A DNA stretch of 64,000 bases from the NCBI RefSeq assembly GCF_001753245.1, contig NZ_CP017415.1, positions 1,020,501-1,084,500 of the forward strand. The letters run 5' to 3'. Position numbers and translations under genes: made by a program. Origin of the DNA: Acidihalobacter yilgarnensis. Lineage in GTDB: Bacteria > Pseudomonadota > Gammaproteobacteria > DSM-5130 > Acidihalobacteraceae. The notes beneath the pieces were generated by a model that saw only the letters and a list, made by a program, of their open reading frames with translations, had not been told where the DNA came from and did no database searches. Below, piece by piece: positions 19,526 through 29,403 of the stretch (its first letter is position 1; each line of letters starts with the position of its first letter).

Positions 19526-19542
19526 TCGGGGTTTAAACCGAG

Positions 19543-19574
19543 CCCCTCCCGTCCATGGCGGGAGGGGTTTTTTT
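19543..19574 (+). terminator. Rho-independent terminator of the polyamine transporter operon
   Basis: A nine-base-pair G/C-rich stem (CCCCTCCCG with CGGGAGGGG), a seven-base loop and a run of seven T residues begin about 17 bases after the potD stop codon. The structure is textbook. Confidence 0.93.
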
Positions 19575-19662
19575 ATGGGTGTCTTGAAACCGGTAATCCC
19601 CCGAAAAGTAGCGGTGCTCAAAAGTAGAATTTTCTCGCCACCTAGCACGCAGGAAATTCTGC

Positions 19663-19929
19663 ATAAAGAAATCGCGATTTTCGGACAGCCAGATACTGGC
19701 GATCCTCAAGCAAGCGTAAAACGGGGTGCCCGTTCCCGAGCTGTACCGCGAACATGGCATGAGCAGCGCCAGTTTTTACAAATGGCGGTCCAAGTACGGC
19801 GGCATGGATGCTTCCCTGATGGCCCGCCTGAAGGAGTTGGAGGACGAGAACCGCCGGCTCAAGAAGACGTACGCCAAAGAGCGTCTGGTTTCGGAGATTC
19901 GCAAGGAAGCCCTTAAGGGAAAATGGTAA
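19663..19929 (+). pseudogene. IS3-family transposase OrfA remnant
   Basis: The reading frame encodes a nearly complete IS3-family OrfA: KKSRFSDSQILAILKQA, an in-frame TAA at 19717-19719, then NGVPVPELYREHGMSSASFY and the ARLKELEDENRRLKK coiled-coil region. The expected ATG start appears as ATA, and orfB is absent because the sequence ends just before the RuBisCO operon. The element is therefore dead and truncated. The sequence just upstream, near 19600-19660, may be its left end, but no intact terminal repeat pair was found. Confidence 0.85.
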
Positions 19930-19988
19930 GGTCCTCGTCGCGGCCCCAGCAGTGGCGTGAGGTAAACTATATGGAAATCCCAATCCTG

Positions 19989-22253
19989 CTATTTCGTCAA
20001 CGCCATAAACAGTTCGGGGAGTTTTTCGGGTAGGCGCTGGATATTGTCGATGACGGTGTAACGGTGGCCGAAGATGTCGGTGACGTAGTCGTTGGCTCGA
20101 GTGTCGATACTAATGCAGTAGGTGAAGATGCCCTCGCGGTCGAGTTCCTTGACCGCCTGGCGGGCGTCTTCGATGAGCAGGCGGTTGTCCTGCACGTCGA
20201 CGTCGGCGGGTTCGCCGTCGGTGAGTATCAGGAGCAGTTTTTTGTCGGCCTGGCGCGCGCCCAGATAGTGCGCGGCGTGGCGCATCGCCGCGCCCATGCG
20301 CGTGGAGTAACCCGCTCGCAGCGCTGCGAGGCGCGCCTTGACGGTGTCGTCCCAGTGTTCGCCGAAGCCCTTGATGTGCTGGTAGCGCACGTCGTGGCGG
20401 GTGTTGGAATGGAAACCTGCGATGGCCAGCGGGTCGCCTAGACGTTCGATGGCCCAGGCGAGCAGCGACACGGCTTCCTGCGAGAGTTCGAGAATGGTTT
20501 GCTCGCTGCCTGCGACCTTTTCGTTGAGGGATTCCGACAGGTCGAGCAGCAGGGTGACGGCGATGTCGCGGCCCGCGGTGCGGTGGCTCATGTTGATGCG
20601 CGGATCGGGAACGGCGCCGGCGCGAAAGTCGATCAGCGAGCGGATGGCGATGTCGAGATCCAGTTCGCTGCCTTCTTCCTGGTAGCGGATGCGTACCTTG
20701 TCCTGCGGCTTGAGCAGATCCAGTACCCGCTTCAGGTGCCGAGCGAGCAGGGCGTGTTTTTGCAGCAGGCGTTCGATGACGGCGGCATCGCCGGATGGGT
20801 GCAGCGCCTCGTACACGCACACCCAGTCCGGGCGGTAGGTGCGGCTGACGTAGTCCCATTCCGGATAGTGCCGCGGCGGCAGGCCACGGATTTCCTCAAC
20901 TTCCGCCTGTTTGCGTTCTTCGCTAAAGGTTTCCTCCTCGTCACCTTCTTCGATGAAACGCCACAGGTGGCGGTTGTCGTCGCGGTATTCGATCACGGTG
21001 TCGTCGAAATGCACCCTGGCGTACTGGTCGCTCTGCCGCCGGGTCTTGGTGACGTAGGCAAGGGCCAGCGAGACGATCCCGGCGGTCGAGGACTCGCCCG
21101 TGGCAAGCAGTGCGTGGAAGCGCGCGACATAGTCGTTGAGGTCGGCGTCGCGGTAGCCGTGATCCGGGTCGAGCAGCGCGCGCGACAGCATCGCGAGGCG
21201 ATGGCGCAGGCAGGAGGTGGTTTCCGGGTCGCAGGCGCCCTCGACAGGGTGGGGGTGCAGAGCGAGGAATAAACGCCGCAGCCCGGGATACTCGCGGATC
21301 AGTAGCGTCTCGATGCGGCAGTCCTCGAAGAACTCCACCGCCATGCGCTGGAACGGGCTCCAGTTGTCGGCGATCTGTGGCGACGACCAGCGCCGATGGC
21401 CGGCGATGTGGGCGAGCATGGCGCGGTAGCGGTCGATCCCCCGGATGCCGCCGGCGTCGTGCTGCACGTCGGGCAGACGGATACCGAGATGGTCGTAGTA
21501 GGGCACCGGCTTACGCAGTTCGTCGAAAGCGGTGGAATAGGGGATCAGCAGATCGTTGTCATGCCACAGGCCGCGCAGGTAGAGGTCTAGCCGCCGCTCC
21601 ACGTCGACTAGCAGGGTGCCGTCGCGTTCGCGCTGCAGCACGGCGCGCGCGTCGGCCGACTGCAGGCTGAAATAATCCTGCTGGCGATCCGGGTGCGTGG
21701 CGTAGTTGAGGACACCGTAGTCGACCCAGCGCGCGAGTCCGGCCGGACTGAGCTGGGCCAGCAAGGCGGGCGTCTGGGCGAGAAAGTTCGGCAGTCCTGG
21801 GCTGGAATAGGTGGTGTGATGGCCGTGGATGGAGCCGGTGGTGCGCTCCATGAGGTCCAGCACGATGTCGAGGTAGTGCTGCAGCGCCTCGGCGGACTGC
21901 AGTCGACGCGCAATCGCCGCCAGCGTTTGCAGGAAGGGGGCGATGGCCTGGCCGTTGGGCGACTTCTGTATGTGCCGGACCAGCGTCATCACCGCCGGCA
22001 GGGTTTCCTCGCCGACGTTTTGCGCGGTTGCGGGCCAGGCCTCCAGAAAGGCCAGAAGGGGCTCGACGCCACGTCCCAGCTTGCCGATGCTGCGCCCGGC
22101 TTCGAGGTAGGCGTCGACGCCTGCGGGCGAAAGCACCGCGAGCGCCTCCTGCAGGCAGCCCTCGAACACTTCGTTTACTTGAGGGAAGCGCGTGTCGAGG
22201 CGTGCTCGGTAGGCCTGCGTCGCTGACTGCAGTTGTGCACTGTCGCGGTCCAC
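19989..22253 (-). CDS. cbbO: RuBisCO activase subunit CbbO (von Willebrand A domain)
   Basis: CbbO is the adaptor that joins the CbbQ AAA+ ring to RuBisCO so that inhibitory sugar phosphates can be removed. The protein is 754 residues, usual for the family. The C-terminal von Willebrand A domain starts near residue 560 (DIAVTLLLDLSESLNEKVAG) and carries the metal-binding DxSxS motif. LILTDGEPADVDV and YTVIDNIQRLPEKLPELFM follow at the end. The long N-terminal part is helical with no catalytic motif visible. It lies nine bases downstream of cbbQ, in the order cbbM-cbbQ-cbbO typical of form II RuBisCO operons in sulfur and iron oxidisers. Confidence 0.94.
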   Translation of the reverse strand: MDRDSAQLQSATQAYRARLDTRFPQVNEVFEGCLQEALAVLSPAGVDAYLEAGRSIGKLGRGVEPLLAFLEAWPATAQNVGEETLPAVMTLVRHIQKSPNGQAIAPFLQTLAAIARRLQSAEALQHYLDIVLDLMERTTGSIHGHHTTYSSPGLPNFLAQTPALLAQLSPAGLARWVDYGVLNYATHPDRQQDYFSLQSADARAVLQRERDGTLLVDVERRLDLYLRGLWHDNDLLIPYSTAFDELRKPVPYYDHLGIRLPDVQHDAGGIRGIDRYRAMLAHIAGHRRWSSPQIADNWSPFQRMAVEFFEDCRIETLLIREYPGLRRLFLALHPHPVEGACDPETTSCLRHRLAMLSRALLDPDHGYRDADLNDYVARFHALLATGESSTAGIVSLALAYVTKTRRQSDQYARVHFDDTVIEYRDDNRHLWRFIEEGDEEETFSEERKQAEVEEIRGLPPRHYPEWDYVSRTYRPDWVCVYEALHPSGDAAVIERLLQKHALLARHLKRVLDLLKPQDKVRIRYQEEGSELDLDIAIRSLIDFRAGAVPDPRINMSHRTAGRDIAVTLLLDLSESLNEKVAGSEQTILELSQEAVSLLAWAIERLGDPLAIAGFHSNTRHDVRYQHIKGFGEHWDDTVKARLAALRAGYSTRMGAAMRHAAHYLGARQADKKLLLILTDGEPADVDVQDNRLLIEDARQAVKELDREGIFTYCISIDTRANDYVTDIFGHRYTVIDNIQRLPEKLPELFMALTK

Positions 22254-22262
22254 GGCCGGGCC

Positions 22263-23069
22263 TTACGCGAAGATTGCGTCGATGGCGTTGTCCAGGGTAT
22301 CGCGGATGTCTGCGTCATCGGTGATCGGCCGCACCAGTGCCATGCGGCAGGCGTCGCCCGCATCGACGCCGTCGTTGATCAATTTTGCGGCGTATACCAG
22401 CAGGCGTGTGGAAATGCCCTCGTCAAGGCCATGTCCCTTGAGGTTGCGCGCAGCCAGGCCGACCTTCACCAGCCTGCCGGCCAGTTCCGCGGCGATGCCG
22501 GCCTCGCGGGCCAGAATGGCGGTTTCCAACTCGGCATCGGGGTAGTCGAAATCGAACGCGGCGAAGCGCTGCTTGGTGGACTGCTTGAGATCCTTCATTA
22601 GCGACTGGTAGCCGGGGTTGTAGGAGATCACCAGCTGAAAGTCGGGGTGCGCCACGATCAGCTCGCCCTTCTTGTCGAGCGGCAGGGTGCGGCGATGGTC
22701 GGTGAGCGGGTGGATCACCACGGTGGTGTCCTGACGGGCCTCGACGACCTCGTCCAGATAGCAGATTGCACCGATGCGCGCGGCGGTGGTGAGCGGGCCG
22801 TCGATCCAGCGGGTGCCGTCCGCCTCCAGCAGATAGCGGCCGACGAGGTCGGACGCGGTCATGTCCTCGTTGCAGGCGACGGTGATCAGCGGCCGGTCGA
22901 GCTTCCACGCCATGTATTCGATGAAGCGCGATTTGCCGCAGCCGGTGGGACCCTTGACCATGACCGGCAATCGGTTGCGGTAGGCCGCCTCGTAAAGCTG
23001 CACTTCCCGGCCCTGGGGCTGGTAATAGGGCTCCTGCCGGATCAGATACTGTTGCACGTCGATCGTCAT
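22263..23069 (-). CDS. cbbQ: RuBisCO activase AAA+ ATPase CbbQ
   Basis: This MoxR-type AAA+ ATPase of 268 residues is the motor of the CbbQO RuBisCO activase. Walker A is GPTGCGKSRFIEYMAWKLDR (about residues 39-58), the Walker B equivalent is GAICYLDEVVEARQDT, and sensor 1 is FQLVISYNPGYQSLMKDLK. The N-terminal YLIRQEPYYQPQGREVQLYE is typical of CbbQ/NirQ/NorQ. It is placed between cbbM and cbbO, so the RuBisCO role is much more likely than a nitric-oxide-reductase role. Confidence 0.95.
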   Translation of the reverse strand: MTIDVQQYLIRQEPYYQPQGREVQLYEAAYRNRLPVMVKGPTGCGKSRFIEYMAWKLDRPLITVACNEDMTASDLVGRYLLEADGTRWIDGPLTTAARIGAICYLDEVVEARQDTTVVIHPLTDHRRTLPLDKKGELIVAHPDFQLVISYNPGYQSLMKDLKQSTKQRFAAFDFDYPDAELETAILAREAGIAAELAGRLVKVGLAARNLKGHGLDEGISTRLLVYAAKLINDGVDAGDACRMALVRPITDDADIRDTLDNAIDAIFA

Positions 23070-23095
23070 GACCGCCCTCCATCGAGAAACCGGTC

Positions 23096-23111
23096 GCCCC
23101 GCCTGCGGGGC
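23096..23111 (-). promoter_or_regulatory. Intercistronic hairpin between cbbM and cbbQ
   Basis: A perfect seven-base-pair G/C stem (GCCCCGC with GCGGGGC, two-base loop) lies in the gap between the cbbM stop and the cbbQ start, without a following T run. It may stabilise the cbbM transcript or reduce read-through so that RuBisCO is made in excess over its activase. Confidence 0.5.
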
Positions 23112-23165
23112 TTCCGGGGGAAACGCCCTCGGCGAACCGGGGGCGTGCCGCGTTTGGTGCGCGAC

Positions 23166-24551
23166 TTATTTGTGCGCGCTGAGCTTGTCGCGCCAACCGG
23201 GGTACAGCTGGTCGGCGTCGCCCGGGAAGGATTCGAAGGCGCGGGCGAACTCGTTGTGCTCTTTGGCCCACTCAATCGGGTCGGCGCCGGCCTTCCAACA
23301 CTCGTAGGCCTGGCGTAGCGACTTGGCGCCGGCTGCCGGGGAATCGATGTGGCCATAGGCGCCACCGCCGGCGGTGTTGATCACGTTGCCGTGGCCTAGG
23401 TTCTCGAAGAAGCCGGGCAGGCGCAGCGCGTTCATGCCGCCGGAGATGATCGGTGTAGTGGGCTTCATGCCGTACCACTTCTGGTAGTAGACCGGGCCCT
23501 GGCTCTCGTCGCGCTCGATCATGTAGGCGATGATTTTGTCGTCCGCCTCGCCTTCCATCTTGCCGTAGCCCATGGTGCCGACGTGGATGCCGGAGGCACC
23601 CTGCAGGCGGGACATCTTGGCTAGCACAAAGGCGGAATAGCCGCGGTTCGAGCTGGGCGAGGTCACCGCACCGTGACCGGCACGGTGGTAGTGCAGGTAC
23701 TGGTTGGGATACTGGCGACGGGCGGTGGTCACCATGCCGGGGCCACCCACGTAGCCGTCCACCAGGAAGGCCAGCTTGTCGGCGTCGGGACCGAAGACCT
23801 CCAGCGCGAAATCGGCGCGGGCCATCATTTCGTAGTGATCGTCGGCGGTGATGTTCATGGAGAACAGCTTGGCTTCGCCGGTTTCGTCCTGCGCGCGCTT
23901 CATCGCGTCGTAGACCAGGGGAATGGTCTTCTTGACCGGGGCGAATACTTGGTTGCCCTGCGGTTCGTCGTTCTTGATGAAATCGCCGCCGAGCCAGAAC
24001 TGGTACGCCGCCTGGGCGAAAGGCTCGGGGCGCAGGCCCAGCTTGGGCTTGATGATGGTGCCGGCAATGTAGCCGCCATCCTTCATCGGGCGGCCGAGGA
24101 TGCGCCACAGGTTGGTAATGTCAGTGGACGGGCCGTCGAACATTTGAATGGCGCGTTCGGGCACGTGAAAGTCGATCATCTTGCCGTATTCGACGTCGCC
24201 CATGCCCTGGTTGTTGCCGATCGCCAGGGTCAGAAAGGAGACGATCATGAAGCGGCCGTCGGTGACGTTGCGATCAAAGAGCTCGATCGGATACGCGATG
24301 CGCATTTCCTCGTCGGACTCGTCGATGTAGTAGACCAGCGCGTCTACGCCCTTGGTGAACTCGTCGGTGGTGGACACCTCGACGTTGGTGCCGGTGGAAG
24401 ATTCCGCTGCAAAGTGGGCGGCGGTGGCCAGGTAGCCATAGCCCGCTTTGGGTTTCATCTTGTAGGCTACCAGGATGTGTTGCCCGCTGGCGATGAGGTC
24501 CTCTTCCTTGAGATCCAGATTGGCGTAGCGGTTGGATTGATCATTAGCCAT
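23166..24551 (-). CDS. cbbM: Form II ribulose-1,5-bisphosphate carboxylase/oxygenase
   Basis: CbbM fixes CO2 onto ribulose bisphosphate in the Calvin cycle. The 461-residue protein has the form II signature throughout: [20 protein letters not shown] with the catalytic Lys, the [19 protein letters not shown] loop, [20 protein letters not shown], the mobile loop [14 protein letters not shown] and [25 protein letters not shown] stands at good distance before the ATG. Form II enzymes have low CO2/O2 specificity and suit high-CO2, low-oxygen conditions. That agrees with the anaerobic gene set elsewhere in the window. The gene is divergent from cbbR, and no carboxysome genes are present. Confidence 0.98.
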   Translation of the reverse strand: MANDQSNRYANLDLKEEDLIASGQHILVAYKMKPKAGYGYLATAAHFAAESSTGTNVEVSTTDEFTKGVDALVYYIDESDEEMRIAYPIELFDRNVTDGRFMIVSFLTLAIGNNQGMGDVEYGKMIDFHVPERAIQMFDGPSTDITNLWRILGRPMKDGGYIAGTIIKPKLGLRPEPFAQAAYQFWLGGDFIKNDEPQGNQVFAPVKKTIPLVYDAMKRAQDETGEAKLFSMNITADDHYEMMARADFALEVFGPDADKLAFLVDGYVGGPGMVTTARRQYPNQYLHYHRAGHGAVTSPSSNRGYSAFVLAKMSRLQGASGIHVGTMGYGKMEGEADDKIIAYMIERDESQGPVYYQKWYGMKPTTPIISGGMNALRLPGFFENLGHGNVINTAGGGAYGHIDSPAAGAKSLRQAYECWKAGADPIEWAKEHNEFARAFESFPGDADQLYPGWRDKLSAHK

Positions 24552-24614
24552 GTCTTTCCTCCAAAATTTATCGTAGCGACGTCAATGTCTTAGGGTGATG
24601 CGACAGGAAAGCAC

Positions 24615-24645
24615 TATAATGAATAAGGTCTATAAGGTATATTCA
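24615..24645. promoter_or_regulatory. cbbM/cbbR divergent promoter with a CbbR-type site
   Basis: The sequence at 24633-24645 reads TAA-N7-TCA, fitting the half-site pattern TNA-N7-TNA reported for CbbR. A perfect TATAAT at 24615-24620 on the forward strand could be the -10 element of cbbR, about 57 bases before its ATG. Both lie in the 125-base gap between the divergent cbbM and cbbR starts. Confidence 0.45.
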
Positions 24646-24676
24646 GAGTTATTTGTATTACCTCAAAGTATCTCTG

Positions 24677-25615
24677 ATGATTAAAATTACCCTCCGCCAA
24701 CTCGATATTCTCCAGGCCGTGGCCCGCTGCGGAAGCTTCTCGCGCGCTAGTAAAGAGGTTCATCTCACACAGCCGGCCGTTTCGATGCAGATCAAGCAGA
24801 TGGAGGGGGTTCTCGGTACCGCCCTGTTCGAGTACGACGGTAAAAAGATCCAGCTCACCGAGGCCGGCTACGAAACCTTGCGCAGCGCCGAGGCAGTGAT
24901 GCGCGAACTGGCCAATCTCGAACAATCGTTAGCCGACCTAAAGGGCCTGAAGGGCGGCACACTCACGGTTTCCGCGGCCAGCACGGCGAGCGTCTTCGCT
25001 GCGCGGCTGATGGCCATGTTCCGCGACCTGCACCCGGACGTGCAGCTGAGCCTGAACGTGGTCAACCGCGAGGCCCTACTGCGGCACCTAAGCGAGAACA
25101 CCAGCGATCTCGCGCTCATGGGAACGCCGCCGGAGGGGCTGGCGTTGAGCGCCCGGGCGTTCATGGAAAACCCGCTGGTCATCGTGGCCGCACCCAATCA
25201 CCCGTTGTCGCAGGTAGCCGACATTCCCGTGGCCCGTCTGATCAAGGAGCCACTGGTGGTGCGCGAGCAGGGTTCTGGCACGCGCAGCGCCCTGGAAAAT
25301 TTCTTAATCCAGCAGCGACTACCGTTCAGGCCGGCGATGGAGATGAACAAGAACGAGGCCATCAAACAGGCCGTGGAGGCAGGGCTGGGGGTAGGTTTGG
25401 TGTCGTTGCATACCGTGCAGGCGGAACTGGCCTCTGGCTTGCTGTGCGTGCTGGACGTCGTGAATTTCCCGCTCAAGCGGCAGTGGTATCTCGTGCAGAG
25501 GGAAGGCAAGCGGCTGAGTGCTGCGGCGCAGGCGTTTTCGGAACTGGTGTTGGAGCAGGCGGAACGGGCGTGGCTCGCGCCGCTGCGCAAGGCAAATGCG
25601 ACACAGCCCACCTGA
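24677..25615 (+). CDS. cbbR: LysR-type regulator CbbR
   Basis: This LysR-family activator of Calvin-cycle genes has 312 residues. The N-terminal winged helix (ITLRQLDILQAVARCGSFSR, then ASKEVHLTQPAVSMQIKQME) is followed by an effector-binding domain with ALMGTPPEG, VVREQGSGTRSALE and the C-terminal FPLKRQWYLVQREGKRLS, all usual in CbbR. The ATG at 24677 is chosen because the HTH begins immediately after it; the binding site upstream is weak. Divergence from cbbM strongly supports the assignment. Known effectors of the family are NADPH, RuBP and other Calvin-cycle metabolites. Confidence 0.92.
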   Translation: MIKITLRQLDILQAVARCGSFSRASKEVHLTQPAVSMQIKQMEGVLGTALFEYDGKKIQLTEAGYETLRSAEAVMRELANLEQSLADLKGLKGGTLTVSAASTASVFAARLMAMFRDLHPDVQLSLNVVNREALLRHLSENTSDLALMGTPPEGLALSARAFMENPLVIVAAPNHPLSQVADIPVARLIKEPLVVREQGSGTRSALENFLIQQRLPFRPAMEMNKNEAIKQAVEAGLGVGLVSLHTVQAELASGLLCVLDVVNFPLKRQWYLVQREGKRLSAAAQAFSELVLEQAERAWLAPLRKANATQPT

Positions 25616-25878
25616 GAGGTGACAAGCGATACGCCCTGTCGCCGTTCGCTTGTGACGCGCAACGGTAAAGTGGAGCAGAATGGTTGCGTGCATTACCAGA
25701 GTTACTGATTCGGCAAACCGGTGCCGATCAAAGTGCTCGAGACGCGTTTAAAGAGCTCATAGGAACGGCCTCCGGAGCATGCGCCGGCAGTTGTAGCAAT
25801 CGTCTCGAACGACTGCTTATCAAACAAATAGCTGCCGTTGATTCTATGGGGGCTAGCAACAACGCCGCTCAGTTACCG

Positions 25879-26190
25879 TGTACCATCGGTCGTCTGGCCC
25901 CGGACTTCAAGACGATTGCCGACTTCCGACAGGACAATGGCGAAGCGATTCGTCGGGTCTGTCGCGAGTTCGTGATGCTATGCCGCAAGCTGGCGCTGTT
26001 CATGGAGCCCTTCGTGGCGATAGACGGCAGCAAGTTCAAGGCGGTGAACAACCACGACAAGAATTTCACCAGGGCCAAGTTGAAGCGCCGGCTTGAACAG
26101 ATCGACGAGAGCATCGAGCTTTATCTCGGCCAGATCGCCAGCGCGGATCGCCAGGAAGCGTCGGTGGCCAACACCGAGGCCGAACGATGA
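25879..26190 (+). pseudogene. IS1182-type transposase fragment
   Basis: An open stretch encodes IGRLAPDFKTIADFRQDNGE, then FVAIDGSKFKAVNNHDKNFT and KLKRRLEQIDESIELYLGQI. This is the central part of IS1182-family DDE transposases, including the first catalytic Asp in AIDGSKF. The N-terminal third and the whole C-terminal half are missing, and no terminal inverted repeats were found. It lies between cbbR and the dabBA genes and marks an old insertion or the edge of acquired DNA. Confidence 0.82.
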
Positions 26191-26568
26191 TTTTAAGCTA
26201 GAGCCCGAGTAAGGACGCGCCGTTCAGTCGACGCGTATCCTGACTTTCAGTTCGCAATAGCCATAGCCGGTGGTTGCGAGTTACCCATTAGTGGACTCGC
26301 TTAAGCCTCTTGCAATAGTATTTGCCTGTTTTTTGAATAATTCGGATTAGCTGTATATCTCGCTTAATTATTGTTCGAGTGGCTTTGCGATGGACGCAGG
26401 TACTCTTCTGCACATGTGATCGACAGCCTAACCTGTCTTGACTGACCGGTGTGATAATATGACTGAAAAGTGTATTGAAGAGATCGCTATGAGCTCAAAG
26501 GAAAAGGCCGGGAATGTCACCTGGTAAAAGTCCGAGAGGCCTGTTGTCGTCTATGAGATGCATCGAAG
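26191..26568. other. Intergenic region between a transposase remnant and a LysR gene
   Basis: No coding potential is visible. The stretch is A/T-rich, particularly near 26320-26380, in contrast to the flanking cbb genes. It presumably contains the promoter of the following LysR gene, but no convincing promoter motif was recognised. Confidence 0.4.
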
Positions 26569-27543
26569 ATGAAAAATCTCCAGCCCACATCGCTCCTGCG
26601 GCACGTCACCTTCCGTCAGTTGCAAATATTCGCTGCGGCCATTCGCAACGGGAGTTTCACCAAGGCAGCGGACGAGCTTTTCCTGGCGCAACCCACGATT
26701 TCCATTCAGATGAAGAAATTGGGAGAGGTCGTTGGCCTTCCTCTCTTTGAGCAGATTGGTCGGAATATCCGACCTACCGATGTCGGCCAGGATCTTTTCG
26801 TGGCGTGTCAGGAGTTATTCCGCACCTTCGAGAATCTCGACACGCAAATTGCCGATCGCAAAGGGCTGCGCCGAGGTAAATTGCGTCTTGGGGTCGTTAC
26901 CACCGCAAAATACATCGCACCGGAAATATTGGCCGCCTTTGGTGAGCGTTATCCGGGTCTTCAGTTCGCCATGAAGGTCAGCAATCGTGACGAGATCATC
27001 ACGCGCATACAGAACAATGAAGACGATCTCTACATCATGGGGCAAGTGCCAGATGATGAAGTGGATGTGGAAGCCATTCCCTTTGCCCACAATCCAATCA
27101 CGGTCATGGCGCATCGTGCTCATCCTCTTACCCTTGAACCCACGCCACTGCCTCTGGCGGCCATAGCTGAGGTGCCTTTTCTCGCTCGCGAGCCCGGTTC
27201 CGGTACCCGTCATGCCTATCTTAGGCTTTTTGCGGAAAAGGGTCTAAAACCTGATATCGTCATGGAATTGGGCAGTAATGAGGCCATCAAGCACGCTGTT
27301 GCAAGCGGCTTGGGCATTTCCATCCTTTCCATCCATTCTCTAGCTCTGGAGGGGACGAGCGGACCCATCCAGATTTTGGATGTGGAAGGCTTTCCAATTC
27401 TCCGCAAATGGTATTTGGTCTATCCCAGCGGCAAGCGCCTGTCCCTGACCGCCCAGAAGTTCCTGGAATTCTCCACCTCCCAGGGTGACTTCATCACCCG
27501 TCGCCTGGTGGATTTGTGGCCGGATTTGTCCCGATATCTGTGA
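26569..27543 (+). CDS. LysR-type regulator, probably of the dabBA genes
   Basis: This 324-residue LysR-family regulator is related to CbbR. It has an N-terminal HTH (VTFRQLQIFAAAIRNGSFTK, then AADELFLAQPTISIQMKKLG) and an effector domain containing YIMGQVPDDEVDVE, FLAREPGSGTRHAYLRLFAE and GLGISILSIHSLALEG. It is encoded 168 bases upstream of dabB in the same direction. A LysR gene next to dabBA is a common arrangement in sulfur oxidisers, so control by inorganic-carbon status is inferred. It differs from the CbbR at 24677 in many positions, so the two are not recent duplicates. Confidence 0.85.
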   Translation: MKNLQPTSLLRHVTFRQLQIFAAAIRNGSFTKAADELFLAQPTISIQMKKLGEVVGLPLFEQIGRNIRPTDVGQDLFVACQELFRTFENLDTQIADRKGLRRGKLRLGVVTTAKYIAPEILAAFGERYPGLQFAMKVSNRDEIITRIQNNEDDLYIMGQVPDDEVDVEAIPFAHNPITVMAHRAHPLTLEPTPLPLAAIAEVPFLAREPGSGTRHAYLRLFAEKGLKPDIVMELGSNEAIKHAVASGLGISILSIHSLALEGTSGPIQILDVEGFPILRKWYLVYPSGKRLSLTAQKFLEFSTSQGDFITRRLVDLWPDLSRYL

Positions 27544-27711
27544 CGGAATATCGCGTATCTCCCAGTAGACGGCCCTGCTTTGGACCAAAACATGGAACAT
27601 GTAGGCGACATTTATTTATAATAATAAAACTATTGTGTTGTTTATCGCAATTAGAATAAATACAACCCTGTCGCTATAGTCTCCCTCGGTTACTTCATCT
27701 GAGGGGCGCAT

Positions 27712-29403
27712 ATGAATGGAACATATCCAATGGATTGGCTCACCGGCGCTTTGCTGGCGGTGATGCCTGCGGGGCTGCTCTTGGCGGCCCTGCCACGGGC
27801 ACAAGCCACCCGTCACGCGGCTTTGAACACCCGCAATCGGGTTCGTTGGGCGGCGCTCATCGCGCTCGTGGCAGCCCTGGCTGCTGATCTGAGCTTCTTC
27901 CTGGGTGCGCGGGCCAGTCTTGATCTAGCTGGTCTGCCCATTCCAAGCATGGGCTTTAACTTGCCCTTTTCCATTGCCGTCAACACCCTGACCCTAGCCC
28001 TAGCCACCTTGGTGTCCTTCGTCATTGTCATGATTGCCCAATACAGCGTGCAATATTTGGACGGAGATCCCCAACAGGCACGCTTTGCCCGTTTGATGGC
28101 CTTCACGGCCGGATTTTTTCTGCTGGTGGTGATTGCCGGCAATATCGGCCTCTTCACTTTGGGGATCATCGCCACGGGCTTTAGCCTGCACCGCTTGCTC
28201 AAGTTCTATGGTGATCGTCCCAAGGCCGTCATGGCTGCGCACAAGAAGTCGATCTTCAGTCGGACGGCAGATATCTGTCTGGTGCTGGCCACCATCTTAA
28301 TTGGTCACAGCGTCGGGAGTTTGCAGTTCGATGTCATCAGTCAGTTCGCGAAACGGACGGGGAGCCTACCCGTTTCCCTGCAGGTGGCAGCTTGGTTAAT
28401 CGTTGGGGCGATGATTCTGAAGAGTGCGCACTTTCCCTTCCAGGGTTGGCTGATTCAGGTCATGGAGGCACCCACGCCCGTCTCTGCTCTCATGCATGCC
28501 GGCGTGGTCTACAGCGGTGCCATTATCGCCCTACGTACAAGCCCGCTTCTTGTCCGAGAGCCCGATGCGTTGCTCTTTCTAGGTGCGGTTGGACTCCTGA
28601 CGGTGGTCATCGCTTCTTTGGTCATGACTACCCAGACGACTATCAAGTCCATGCTGGCCTGGTCCACCACGGCGCAGTTGGGCTTTATGTCTCTGGAATT
28701 GGGGCTTGGACTCTTCCCCTTGGCGCTCCTGCACCTGATCGGACACTCCCTGTACAAAGCTCACGCCTTCCTGTCCTCGGGCAGTGTCACGGATCAGCTG
28801 CGGCAGGTGCCGCCAGGGGGGAAAAAGATCCCCAGTATGGGCTTCTGGATGGTGGCGGTAGCCCTCGGGGTGATCATCTCCGGCGGCAGTGCCTGGATTT
28901 TTGGGGAGAACCCGGTCCGTGATCCTGTCTGGATTGCTCTGGTCGTCATCGTGGCGGTGGCGGTTTCCCAAATTCTGGTCAAGAGCTTCCAGTTCGATGC
29001 CCTAGCCGATCGCATCATGGCCTTGGGAGTCGCAGCGAGCATGGGTTTGCTCTACCTCATTCTGCACACCCTCTTCGTCTGGGGCTTTGCCGGGGATATG
29101 GCGATCCCAGCGGAATCTGGCACTGATGCTTACCTGGGGCTCGTGGTGCTATCAGCTGTCAGTTTCCTGCTCCTCAGTTGGCTGCAGGGCCCAGGCCGCG
29201 CCCAATTGTCCCAAGGTCTGCAGATGGCTCTCTTTACCCACCTTTATAACGGTCTGTATGTGGATTACTGGGTAGATCAATTCTCTCATGGCTTCTGGTC
29301 GGAGAAGGTGGGCATTGAGCTCCCCCGCAAAAATCTGGCACTGGAATCCATGCAGTCCATAGCGCGGAATCAGGAAGACCCCACCAATTCAGGAGGTGCC
29401 TAA
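27712..29403 (+). CDS. dabB: Inorganic-carbon pump membrane subunit DabB
   Basis: This membrane protein of 563 residues is related to the proton-pumping NuoL/MrpA antiporter subunits, with about 13-14 hydrophobic spans. The proton_antipo_M core is visible as WLIQVMEAPTPVSALMHAG, followed by TTIKSMLAWSTTAQLGFMSL and HLIGHSLYKAHAFLSSGSV. In the DAB complex this subunit is thought to couple a cation gradient to DabA, which hydrates CO2 to bicarbonate inside the cell. GAGGGG precedes the ATG. The stop overlaps the dabA start by one base (TAATG), so the subunits are translationally coupled. Confidence 0.93.
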   Translation: MNGTYPMDWLTGALLAVMPAGLLLAALPRAQATRHAALNTRNRVRWAALIALVAALAADLSFFLGARASLDLAGLPIPSMGFNLPFSIAVNTLTLALATLVSFVIVMIAQYSVQYLDGDPQQARFARLMAFTAGFFLLVVIAGNIGLFTLGIIATGFSLHRLLKFYGDRPKAVMAAHKKSIFSRTADICLVLATILIGHSVGSLQFDVISQFAKRTGSLPVSLQVAAWLIVGAMILKSAHFPFQGWLIQVMEAPTPVSALMHAGVVYSGAIIALRTSPLLVREPDALLFLGAVGLLTVVIASLVMTTQTTIKSMLAWSTTAQLGFMSLELGLGLFPLALLHLIGHSLYKAHAFLSSGSVTDQLRQVPPGGKKIPSMGFWMVAVALGVIISGGSAWIFGENPVRDPVWIALVVIVAVAVSQILVKSFQFDALADRIMALGVAASMGLLYLILHTLFVWGFAGDMAIPAESGTDAYLGLVVLSAVSFLLLSWLQGPGRAQLSQGLQMALFTHLYNGLYVDYWVDQFSHGFWSEKVGIELPRKNLALESMQSIARNQEDPTNSGGA

